Source of the DNA: Acidobacteriota bacterium | Lineage (GTDB): Bacteria; Acidobacteriota; UBA890 | NCBI GenBank assembly: GCA_022563115.1 | Contig: JADFNY010000209.1 | Location: 1 to 6,834, forward strand | Reading direction: 5' to 3' | DNA length: 6,834 nt | Shown here: positions 1-6,526 of the stretch, piece after piece | Layout: every line of letters starts with the position of its first letter | How positions within the stretch are numbered: position 1 is the stretch's first letter | Notes under the pieces: model-generated | Seen by the model: only the letters and a program-made list of their open reading frames with translations | Told to the model about the DNA's origin: nothing | Database searches by the model: none | Program-made: the position numbers and the translations under genes

Positions 1-13
1 CCCTTCGTCGCCA

Positions 14-132
14 GGGCGCGGAGAAGAGCGTGGATACAAGACGCGCGCCGGGAGGGCGCCGGAGGCGTACTTGACAGTACGTCGAGGAGCCCGACCAAGC
101 GCAACGCCGTAGACGCGCGCTTCTCCGCGCCC
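14..132. repeat. GC-rich intergenic palindromic element
   Basis: A perfect 13-bp inverted repeat closes this element: GGGCGCGGAGAAG at 14-26 and its reverse complement CTTCTCCGCGCCC at 120-132. Inside lies a hairpin with stem CGTACT (66-71), loop TGAC and stem AGTACG (76-81), and a smaller possible hairpin GCGCC (45-49)/GGCGC (55-59). The whole could fold as one closed stem with inner branches in RNA, or extrude as a cruciform. It sits just upstream of the 7TM-HD ribosome binding site. It may be a dispersed intergenic repeat, or an RNA processing or attenuation structure; the sequence alone does not decide. There is no run of T after it, so it does not look like a simple intrinsic terminator on the plus strand. 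Confidence 0.6.
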
Positions 133-137
133 GCAGC

Positions 138-143
138 AGGAGG
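138..143 (+). promoter_or_regulatory. Ribosome binding site of the 7TM-HD gene
   Basis: AGGAGG lies ten bases before the ATG at 154, a near-perfect Shine-Dalgarno sequence at good spacing. It fixes 154 as the true start of the 7TM-HD gene. It therefore shows that the TAG at 334-336 lies inside the coding region rather than upstream of it. Confidence 0.85.
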
Positions 144-153
144 GCGTTGAGAT

Positions 154-2499
154 ATGCCGGCTAGCTCACGAGCGCGGTCGCGACGTGCTGACAAGCCGAG
201 TCTCCGCGAGCGAGTTCGTGCGATGCTCGGCTATGACGCGCTGTGGACGGCGCTCGCGCTGGTCGCCATCGTCGTCATCACGGCGCCCCAGATACGCTTC
301 TCGGAGCCCGACTACGAGCCGGGTGACATTGCTTAGACCGAGGTAACGGCGCCCATCGATCTTACGGTCGCCGATCCCCTATCCACCGAAAGGCGCCTGA
401 CAGCGGCCGACCAGAGCGTCCCCAACGTCTACGACTACACGCCGCTGGCACACGAGTACGGCAAGGGCATCATCCAGAGGTTGTTCACCTGGGGGCGGGC
501 GAACCTCGTCGACGCAGGGATCGTCTGGGACGATCTCGACGCCGAAGCTCGCTCTGATCTCGGGCAAGACGCCATGGCCGCGGTCGGGCATCCGCTGCCC
601 GGGGAGCTCATCGGCGCGCTGGCGGTGGAAGACGGCGGCTTCTCCGTGGCTACCGAGCTCGCCGTCGCCGGCACGCTGATCTCGTTCTCCGGGAACAGCT
701 TGATCGGCACGATCGAGCCAACGAGGCTCGGCGCCCCGGTCGCGATCAACGTGCGTGATATCACGACCCAGGGGGAAAGCCGCCTGCCCGACACCAGCTC
801 CGTCTTGAACATGGGTGACGCCCGGGCGCAGCTGCAGCTGGCGTTGACCGAAAGACTCGAGCTCTCGGAGAGTGCCGAGGCGACCCTGTCGGAGCTCGTC
901 GCCGGACTGTTGTCCGCGAACCTCACCTACAGCAGCAACGCCACCCGGCAGCGGCGCCGCGAGGCGACCAACGCGGTCGAGCCGGTCTTCTACGAGCTCA
1001 AGCGTGGGCGGGTGTTGCTGCGCCAGGGCGACGAGGTCACGGCGCAGAAGATTCTCGAGCTCGAGGCGTTGCGGCAACAATACCGCAGCGATCGGTCGCT
1101 GCGGTCGCTCGCCGGCATGGTCCTGTTGATGGCGCTGGCCGTTTTCTCGCTGTGGCGCTACGTGACCCACTACCAGAGACGGGTGCGGTACCAGCGGGTG
1201 CAGCGCCTCTACCCGCTCGTGTTGGTCGTCCTCGTCGGCATGGTGGCGTTGGTCAGGGGCTCGTTGTTCCTCGGCGAGGCGATTGCGAACGCCGCCCCGC
1301 GGGAGCCGTTCACTTCGGTCGCGAGCTATGAGTACGCCGTACCGTTCGCCTCGGGCGGCATCCTGCTGATGCTGCTGGTCAACGTCCAGGTAGCGTGGGC
1401 TTTCTCCGCCGTGTTCGGTGTCGTCGTCGGGGCGATGACGCAGGATTTCGAGATGACGGTGTTCGCGTTGCTGAGCTCGTTCGCGGCGCTCTACGGCATA
1501 AGCCAGTACAAGCAGCGCACGGCACTGACCCGCGCCGGGATGATCGTCGGTGGGGTCAACGTCATGGCGGCGCTGGGTCTCGGGTTGCTGGCCATCGAGC
1601 CGCTCGGGGCGCTGGCGTTTCAGTCGTTGTGCGCGCTGGCCGGCGGCATCCTGTTCTCGATCGTCGTCACCATCGCGATACCGCCGCTGGAACACATCTT
1701 CCAGTCGCTGACCGACATCAAGCTGCTCGAGCTGTCGAACATGAACCTACCGCTGCTCAAGGATCTCGCGGTTTCGGCGCCGGGCACCTACCATCACAGC
1801 GTCGTCGTCGGCACGCTGGCCGAAACGGCGGCCGAGGCGATCGGGGTGAACCCGCTGTTCGCCCGCGTGTCGGCCTACTACCACGACATCGGGAAGCTGC
1901 GCCAGCCGCAGTACTTCGTCGAGAACCAGAAGGAAGGCAACAACCCGCACGACGACCTATCGCCGAACATGAGCGCGCTTATCCTCGTGAGCCATGTCAA
2001 GGACGGCATCGCCTACGCCCAGGAGCACGGCCTGCCGCAGCCGCTCATCGACGCGATCCCACAGCATCACGGAACGCGGCTGATTCGCTTCTTCTACGAG
2101 AAGGCCAAGCAGGCGGCCATCGAGGACGGACGCGAGGTCGACGAGAGCGACTTCCGCTACCCGGGACCGAAGCCGCGCAGCAAGGAAACCGCGATTCTGA
2201 TGCTGGCCGACGGCGTCGAGGCGATTTCGCGGACGTTGAGCGATACCAGCCCGGCCAAGCTGCGGGCCATGATCCGGCGCGCCATCCAGGAGGTCGTCGA
2301 CGATGACCAGCTCGCGGAGTGCGCCCTGACGCTCGAGGATCTGTCGAAGATCTCCGACGCGTTCCTGAGCGTGCTGGCCGGGATGCACCACCAGAGAATC
2401 GAATACCCGGAGTCGACTGAGACGTCGCGCCCCAACCTGAGGGCAACCCTGCAGGATGAGGATAGCGGTTCGCAGTTTTCAGATCAGACCTATCATTGA
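154..2499 (+). pseudogene. pgpH: 7TM-HD family phosphohydrolase (PgpH/YqfF type), interrupted by an in-frame amber codon
   Basis: Read through, the frame spans 781 residues, normal for the family. Residues 29-45 form the first membrane helix after an Arg-rich cytosolic tail. About 47-320 is the extracytoplasmic 7TMR-HDED domain, ending in the typical segment that includes GRVLLRQGDEVT. About 320-535 holds several hydrophobic helices (the 7TM part). The rest is the cytosolic HD domain: paired His at 547-548, HDIG at 577-580, paired His at 638-639 and Asp 686 as likely metal ligands. Listeria PgpH hydrolyses c-di-AMP, and I infer a cyclic-dinucleotide role here only by family. Codon 61 (334-336) is TAG in the same frame, between GDIA and TEVTAP; homology continues on both sides without a shift, so one base change explains it. 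This may be a sequencing error, a real nonsense mutation, or (less likely) suppression. Its 3' end overlaps ybeY by 44 bases. Confidence 0.9.
481..2499 (+). CDS. Open remainder of the 7TM-HD gene after the amber codon
   Basis: This is the longest uninterrupted part of the 7TM-HD gene, starting at a TTG. It would give 672 residues containing most of the extracytoplasmic domain, the membrane domain and the whole HDIG domain. It would lack the first membrane helix and the start of the outer domain. No convincing ribosome binding site precedes the TTG, and the coding signal extends upstream of it to 154. I therefore regard it as a by-product of the stop codon rather than a natural start. If the stop is real, a product from here would probably be mis-inserted, because the N-terminal helix that exports the outer domain is gone. 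Confidence 0.4.
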   Translation: MFTWGRANLVDAGIVWDDLDAEARSDLGQDAMAAVGHPLPGELIGALAVEDGGFSVATELAVAGTLISFSGNSLIGTIEPTRLGAPVAINVRDITTQGESRLPDTSSVLNMGDARAQLQLALTERLELSESAEATLSELVAGLLSANLTYSSNATRQRRREATNAVEPVFYELKRGRVLLRQGDEVTAQKILELEALRQQYRSDRSLRSLAGMVLLMALAVFSLWRYVTHYQRRVRYQRVQRLYPLVLVVLVGMVALVRGSLFLGEAIANAAPREPFTSVASYEYAVPFASGGILLMLLVNVQVAWAFSAVFGVVVGAMTQDFEMTVFALLSSFAALYGISQYKQRTALTRAGMIVGGVNVMAALGLGLLAIEPLGALAFQSLCALAGGILFSIVVTIAIPPLEHIFQSLTDIKLLELSNMNLPLLKDLAVSAPGTYHHSVVVGTLAETAAEAIGVNPLFARVSAYYHDIGKLRQPQYFVENQKEGNNPHDDLSPNMSALILVSHVKDGIAYAQEHGLPQPLIDAIPQHHGTRLIRFFYEKAKQAAIEDGREVDESDFRYPGPKPRSKETAILMLADGVEAISRTLSDTSPAKLRAMIRRAIQEVVDDDQLAECALTLEDLSKISDAFLSVLAGMHHQRIEYPESTETSRPNLRATLQDEDSGSQFSDQTYH

Positions 2500-2893
2500 A
2501 GCGACCCGGCTGCGTCGTATCGTGCACCGCGCGCTTCAGGAAACCGGCTCGAGCGCCGATTCCGTCTCTTTCGTGTTCGTCGACGACCGCACGATGAGCG
2601 ACTACCACGGGCGCTACGTCGACGTGCCGAGACCCACCGATGTGCTCTCTTTCCCGGCGGCGGACCTCGATCCGGGAGGCGAGCGCGATCTCGGCGACGT
2701 GGTGATCTGCACCGACCACGCAGCCCGCCAGGCGCGCCCGGCGAACCGCAGCTACACCCTCGAGCTCGAGGTGTTGGCCTTGCACGGCCTACTGCATTTG
2801 TTGGGCCATGATCACGAGCGTGACAGCGGTCAGATGCAAGCCCTCGAGCTGCGGCTGCGGCCCGAAATCGTCGGCTACCGAGGTAAGCCATGA
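2456..2893 (+). CDS. ybeY: Endoribonuclease YbeY, 16S rRNA maturation
   Basis: YbeY is a zinc-dependent single-strand endoribonuclease acting in 16S rRNA 3'-end maturation and 70S ribosome quality control in the cytoplasm. The 145-residue product has the family's usual length. The diagnostic metal site HGLLHLLGHDH occupies residues 110-120, with His 110, 114 and 120 as the three zinc ligands. Upstream is the conserved PTDVLSFP motif after the first strand pair (SVSFVFVDD). The ATG at 2456 lies inside the 3' end of the 7TM-HD gene in another frame; GAGGG at 2439-2443 is a plausible ribosome binding site, and no later start would preserve the N-terminal strand. The stop overlaps the next start as ATGA. 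Nothing in the gene looks damaged. Confidence 0.96.
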   Translation: MRIAVRSFQIRPIIEATRLRRIVHRALQETGSSADSVSFVFVDDRTMSDYHGRYVDVPRPTDVLSFPAADLDPGGERDLGDVVICTDHAARQARPANRSYTLELEVLALHGLLHLLGHDHERDSGQMQALELRLRPEIVGYRGKP

Positions 2894-4149
2894 GCACCGC
2901 CCAACTGCTCGCCATCACCGCTCCCGCCGTGGCGCTGTTGCTCGCCGCCGTCCTCGAGGTCGCGTGGCGCGCCGCGTCGCGTCGCGACGTGCACCGCTGG
3001 GCGCAGCGAACGCTCGGTGACGACGCCGACGAAGGCGCCTCCTGGGAACACATCGACGAGACCTTCACCGCGATACGGTTGGCCCAACAGCTTTCGCTCG
3101 TCTTCGTGGTCGTGGTGATCTCCACCCTCGGTCCCGGATGGTTCGGCGCCGGCGGCATCGCCAGCCGTTTGGCCTGGGCGGCGGGCCTGGCGCTGGGCGC
3201 CTATCTGCTGGTCGACAAGTTGCTCGCCTTCGCGATCGTCGCCTTGCTCGGGCCGATGCGGGTGTTGGAGTCTGGTCGCCCGGTGATCTCGCTGCTGCGC
3301 TTCCTGTTCGGCGGGCCTGTGCGCATGCTGAGCCGCTTCCAGCGCGGCAGCTGGGCGCGCTCGGAGCCAAGAGAAGCCGCCCCCGACGAGGGTGACCTCG
3401 ACGCTTTCATCGACTTGGCGGAAGAATCCGGCCTGCTCTCGGAGCACGACGAAGCCCTGCTGCGTGGGGTCGCCGAGTTCAGCGAGGTTCTCGTTGATCA
3501 CGTGATGACGCCGCGCGTAGACATCGTCTCGATCACCGAGTCAGCGACGCTGGGCGAGCTCAGCGGTCTGGTCGCTGAGCACAAGCACTCCCGCATACCG
3601 GTGGTGCGCGACAACATCGACCAGGTTGCCGGAATCGTCAACATCCGCGAACTGGTGGCGGCGCTCGAGCAGAAGGGAGCGGAGGCGTCGGTGCAGGGCA
3701 TCGTGCGGCCGGCGATGTTCGTCCCCGAGAGCAAGCGCGTTAGCGCCCTGATGCGCGAGTTCCAAGGGCGCCACGAGCACCTCGCCATCGTCGTCGATGA
3801 ACACGGCGGCACCGCCGGGCTGGTGACGATCGAAGACCTCCTCGAGGAGATCGTCGGCGAGATCCAGGACGAGGTCGAAGATGCCGAACAGACGCTGGTC
3901 AAGCTCCCCGACGGTGCCGTGGTGGCGGAGGGCAAGGCCGAGATCGAGGACGTCGAGGCGATGCTCGACGTCCGCATCGGTGACGACGGGTTCGAGACCG
4001 TCGGTGGCATGGCCTTTCTGCACTTCGGCTACGTGCCCAAGCCGGGGGAGTCGTTCGACCACGCCGGCCTGCACGTGGAGGTCCTCGAAGCCGACGAGCG
4101 ACGCGTGCACCGGGTGCGGATCACCGCGACACAGCGGGCCACTGAATGA
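2890..4149 (+). CDS. corC: CorC/HlyC (CNNM) family CBS-domain membrane protein
   Basis: The protein has 419 residues in the order of a CNNM/CorC transporter. The N-terminal membrane domain (DUF21-like) has hydrophobic stretches near residues 6-23, 66-87 and 93-118, then a cytosolic linker. Two CBS repeats follow: about 203-260, opening with DHVMTPR, and about 271-330, containing HLAIVVDEHGGTAGLVT and EDLLEEIVGEI. A CorC_HlyC domain (about 339-413) ends the protein, with DGFETVGG and GYVPKPGE. Members mediate Mg2+ (and Co2+) export or resistance; the older name hemolysin C is historical. The first part is divergent compared with the very typical CBS half, so the transport role is a family inference. 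GAGGT at 2880-2884 is a good ribosome binding site. It overlaps both ybeY and era by four bases. Confidence 0.94.
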   Translation: MSTAQLLAITAPAVALLLAAVLEVAWRAASRRDVHRWAQRTLGDDADEGASWEHIDETFTAIRLAQQLSLVFVVVVISTLGPGWFGAGGIASRLAWAAGLALGAYLLVDKLLAFAIVALLGPMRVLESGRPVISLLRFLFGGPVRMLSRFQRGSWARSEPREAAPDEGDLDAFIDLAEESGLLSEHDEALLRGVAEFSEVLVDHVMTPRVDIVSITESATLGELSGLVAEHKHSRIPVVRDNIDQVAGIVNIRELVAALEQKGAEASVQGIVRPAMFVPESKRVSALMREFQGRHEHLAIVVDEHGGTAGLVTIEDLLEEIVGEIQDEVEDAEQTLVKLPDGAVVAEGKAEIEDVEAMLDVRIGDDGFETVGGMAFLHFGYVPKPGESFDHAGLHVEVLEADERRVHRVRITATQRATE

Positions 4150-5051
4150 GCGAGACTCGGGGCTACCGCGCCGGCACGGTGGCCCTCGTCGGGAGGCCGA
4201 ACGCCGGCAAGTCAACGCTGTTGAACCGGCTCGTCGGCGCCAAGGTGGCGATCACGTCGAACAAGCCGCAAACGACCAGGCACCGGATCCGCGGCGTGTT
4301 GACCCGTCCCAGCGGCCAGGTCGTGTTCGTCGACACGCCGGGTGTTCACCGGCCGCACTACCGCATGAACAAGCGCATGATGAACGCGACCCGCGCGGCG
4401 CTGCACGACGTCGATCTCGTCGCCTTGCTGGTCGACGTCACCGAGGACCCTGGGGCCGGCCTACGCTACGCCATCGATCTCGTCGGCAAGGCCGAAGCGC
4501 CTGCCTTCCTGCTGCTCAACAAGGTTGATCGCATCGCCAAGCACAGGCTCTTGCCGATGATCGCATCGCTGAGCAAGAAGGGCTCCTGGGCCGAGGTGAT
4601 TCCCATCTCGGCGCTGAAAGGTGATAATTGCGAGCGCTTTCTCGACGCAGCCCTCAGCTATCTTCCGGAAGCCGCTCCACTTTTTCCCGACGACGCGCTG
4701 ACCGACAGGTCCGAGCGTTTCTTGACGGCGGAGCTGGTGCGGGAGCAGCTCCTGCGGCGCACGCGTGACGAGTTGCCGTACACGACGGCGGTGGCCGTCG
4801 ACGAATGGCAGGAGCCCGAGCGGGACGGTGGCACGGTGCGGATTTTCGCGACCATCATGGTCGACGCGGAGTCGCAAAAGCCGATCGTCATCGGGCGCGG
4901 GGGCAAGATGATCAAGGCCGTCGGTACCGCGGCGCGCCAGCAAATCGAGGAGATGTTGGGACGTAGGGTCTTTTTGGACCTGCGTGTGAAGGTCCGGTCG
5001 GGGTGGCGCGAGGACGCGCCGATCCTGGACCAATTGGAGATCGAGGGCTGA
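4146..5051 (+). CDS. era: GTPase Era, 30S subunit assembly
   Basis: Era is an essential GTPase that binds the 3' end of 16S rRNA and acts as a checkpoint in 30S assembly. All signatures of the 301-residue family are present: G1 P-loop GRPNAGKS (16-23), switch I region with KPQTTRHRI (about residues 40-48), G3 DTPG (63-66), G4 NKVD (125-128) and G5 SALKG (155-159). The C-terminal KH domain carries GRGGKMIK (250-257) and ends in VFLDLRVKVRSGWRED, as in other Era proteins. The start overlaps the corC stop (ATGA) with no strong Shine-Dalgarno sequence, so it probably relies on translational coupling. Its co-location with ybeY fits a shared role in small-subunit maturation. The stop TGA shares its last base with the ATG of the next gene. 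Confidence 0.98.
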   Translation: MSETRGYRAGTVALVGRPNAGKSTLLNRLVGAKVAITSNKPQTTRHRIRGVLTRPSGQVVFVDTPGVHRPHYRMNKRMMNATRAALHDVDLVALLVDVTEDPGAGLRYAIDLVGKAEAPAFLLLNKVDRIAKHRLLPMIASLSKKGSWAEVIPISALKGDNCERFLDAALSYLPEAAPLFPDDALTDRSERFLTAELVREQLLRRTRDELPYTTAVAVDEWQEPERDGGTVRIFATIMVDAESQKPIVIGRGGKMIKAVGTAARQQIEEMLGRRVFLDLRVKVRSGWREDAPILDQLEIEG

Positions 5052-5704
5052 TGCCACGACAGCAAATATCGGTGCTGGTCGACCCGCTGCGTAAGTTGCT
5101 GCGCCGCGGGGCCACCGGAAACACCGCCAACATGCTGCGTAAGCTGCACGCCGCGGACGTGGCGCGGCTCATCTATTTCCTCAACGATGAGCAACAAGAA
5201 ACCGTCTTTTCGCTCATGCTGCGCGAGGCGCCGGGGCGGGCCGCCGATCTGGTCTGCGAGCTCGACGTGCCGGTGGCTGTCGGTTTCCTGAGCGATTTGC
5301 CCGATGCCGAGGTCGCCAGCATCATCGCTGAGCTCGACCCCGACGATGCTGCCGAGATCATCCCGGCGATGCCCGAGGAGCAGGCCGAGCGCGTCCTCGA
5401 TCTGATGAAGGACAGCGCCTCGGAGCCCGTCGAGGGACTGCTTTCGTACGAGGAAGAGACCGCCGGTCGCATCATGAGCCCCGAGGTGTTCGCCCTCGAG
5501 GAGCATGTCCCGGTGGCCGATGCGATCGCCGCGTTGCGAACGTCGCGGTCCGAAGAGCTCGAGATGGTCTTCTATCTGTACGTCGTCGACGATCGGCGAC
5601 ACCTCGTCGGCGTCTGTTCGCTGCGCGAGCTGCTGCTTGCAGATCCGGCAGAGAATCTCGACGAGGTCATGAACAGCCGGCTGACGTCGGTCAACACCGA
5701 TGTG
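5051..5704 (+). pseudogene. mgtE: Truncated mgtE (5' part only)
   Basis: This is the GC-rich half of the chimeric frame, matching the codon use of era and corC upstream. MgtE family members are about 450 residues, with an N domain, two CBS repeats that sense cytosolic Mg2+, and five membrane helices. Only the first ~218 residues are here. Sequence after VNTDV would normally continue through CBS2 (sensor) and into the helices; instead it changes family. The overlap with era suggests that in the source genome an intact mgtE is the last or a middle gene of this operon. Confidence 0.85.
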
Positions 5705-6526
5705 CTAACTGGCAAGACGCTCGGCGATCATGAAGAAATCTGGTTTGAAGCATCGGATGGCAACCGTGCACACGGTTGGATCGTGAGGCCACCAGACTTT
5801 GATCCCGAGAAAAAATACCCGTTGTTGATGGAAATTCATGGTGGGCCATTCGGCATGTATGTGGGAGCCTTCAATTTTTCTTATCAGGTGTTTGCCGCCA
5901 ACGGTTTTGTCGTGCTGTATACGAACCCCCGTGGTAGCACGGGGTATGGCGAGGCGTTTTCTCAGGCAATCGATCATGCTTATCCCAGCGTTGACTATCT
6001 TGACCTGATGGCAGGTGTCGATATGGTCGTTGCCGAGGGATACATCGATGAAAAGAGAATGTATGTTGGAGGTTGCAGCGGCGGCGGCCTCCTGTCGAGC
6101 TGGGTCATTGGTCATACGGATCGATTCGCGGCGGCTGCGGTTCGCTGCCCGGTCACCAACTGGATGAGCATGGCCGGCACCACGGATATTCCATACTTCA
6201 TGTTTTCATTTTTTGACAAGCCATTCTGGGAAGACCCAACCGACTGGTTGCATCATTCCTCGCTAATGTATGTCGGTAATGTCAAGACGCCAACCGCAAT
6301 CATGACTGGTGAGCAGGACATGCGAACACCAATGGCACAGTCGGAAGAATATTACGCAGCGTTGAAAACGCTGGGCGTGCCGACAAGGCTCTTACGGTTC
6401 AATGACCAGTATCACGGTACGGGAACCAAACCGTCCAATTACATGCGCACGCTTCTCTATATGATGTCATGGTACAACCGATACACGATTGATGGCGAGG
6501 TAGAGACGAAAGAGGATGATGAATAA
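5051..6526 (+). CDS. Chimeric frame: MgtE N-terminal half joined to an S9 peptidase catalytic domain
   Basis: The frame encodes 491 residues from two unrelated families. Residues 1-218 are the cytosolic part of an MgtE Mg2+ channel: the superhelical N domain (about 1-130, with ELDPDDAAE at 94-102), the linker and first CBS repeat beginning YEEETAGRIMSP (133-144), and the opening of the second CBS repeat (MNSRLTSVNTDV). The rest of CBS2 and the membrane domain are missing, so no channel can form. From residue 219 the sequence is an S9 peptidase catalytic domain. I chose the ATG at 5051, overlapping the era stop, because it gives a normal MgtE N terminus and has GGAG at 5036-5039 upstream; the frame extends 16 codons further back inside era. 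I know of no MgtE-S9 fusion as a normal architecture. An assembly or recombination joint is the likeliest origin; a functional fusion is unlikely because neither half is complete. Confidence 0.88.
   Translation: MPRQQISVLVDPLRKLLRRGATGNTANMLRKLHAADVARLIYFLNDEQQETVFSLMLREAPGRAADLVCELDVPVAVGFLSDLPDAEVASIIAELDPDDAAEIIPAMPEEQAERVLDLMKDSASEPVEGLLSYEEETAGRIMSPEVFALEEHVPVADAIAALRTSRSEELEMVFYLYVVDDRRHLVGVCSLRELLLADPAENLDEVMNSRLTSVNTDVLTGKTLGDHEEIWFEASDGNRAHGWIVRPPDFDPEKKYPLLMEIHGGPFGMYVGAFNFSYQVFAANGFVVLYTNPRGSTGYGEAFSQAIDHAYPSVDYLDLMAGVDMVVAEGYIDEKRMYVGGCSGGGLLSSWVIGHTDRFAAAAVRCPVTNWMSMAGTTDIPYFMFSFFDKPFWEDPTDWLHHSSLMYVGNVKTPTAIMTGEQDMRTPMAQSEEYYAALKTLGVPTRLLRFNDQYHGTGTKPSNYMRTLLYMMSWYNRYTIDGEVETKEDDE
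5695..5712. other. Junction between unrelated sequences
   Basis: Upstream of about 5704 the reading frame is MgtE and strongly GC-rich. From about 5705 (Leu-Thr-Gly-Lys-Thr-Leu-Gly) it is S9 peptidase with lower GC and many A/T third positions. The exact breakpoint cannot be fixed without both parental sequences; a few shared bases at the joint are possible. No insertion-sequence end, target-site duplication or tRNA is visible at the joint. Confidence 0.8.
5705..6526 (+). pseudogene. S9 family serine peptidase, catalytic domain only (5' part missing)
   Basis: This is the C-terminal alpha/beta-hydrolase domain of a prolyl oligopeptidase/DPP4-like (S9) peptidase, with numbering from the ATG at 5051. 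It has the domain entry segment around WIVRPP, the HGGP motif (263-266), NPRGSTGYG (292-300), nucleophile Ser 343 in GCSGGG (341-346), Asp 423 in GEQDMRTP and His 455 in QYHGTGTKPSN. The triad is complete and the 3' end looks natural. S9 enzymes also carry an N-terminal beta-propeller of several hundred residues that gates the active site; none is present, so the gene is truncated at its 5' side. Composition is far less GC-rich than upstream (24 of 60 bases G or C at 6181-6240, against 41 of 60 at 3181-3240), pointing to a different source. Confidence 0.87.

Noticed and set aside
71..76. TTGACA as a -35 promoter box
   Set aside because: No -10-like sequence occurs about 17 bases downstream, and the hexamer forms the loop and flank of a perfect hairpin.
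1..150. Possible C-terminal tail of an upstream phoH gene (frame 1 is open to TGA at 148-150)
   Set aside because: The translation does not resemble the end of PhoH, and the stretch is occupied by inverted repeats. An open frame of 50 codons is not meaningful at this GC content.
334..336. TAG as evidence of a recoded genetic code or programmed readthrough
   Set aside because: No other internal TAG is seen in the remaining genes and no readthrough context is recognisable. A single-base error or mutation is simpler.
379..1695. Minus-strand open frame of 438 codons opposite the 7TM-HD gene
   Set aside because: It is rich in Arg, Gln and Asp with no recognisable domain, and lies entirely opposite a clear family member. 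Long antisense frames are expected in GC-rich coding DNA.
2045..2785. Minus-strand open frame of 246 codons opposite the 7TM-HD/ybeY boundary
   Set aside because: It becomes Arg/Ser-rich and has no family features, while the opposing genes carry intact catalytic motifs.
4658..5602. Minus-strand open frame of 314 codons opposite era and mgtE
   Set aside because: It spans two well-supported plus-strand genes and has low-complexity shadow composition without motifs.
5051..6526. A new Mg2+-regulated peptidase
   Set aside because: The sensor half ends just as CBS2 begins and the peptidase lacks its propeller. A composition break at the joint makes an accidental join more likely than an evolved fusion.
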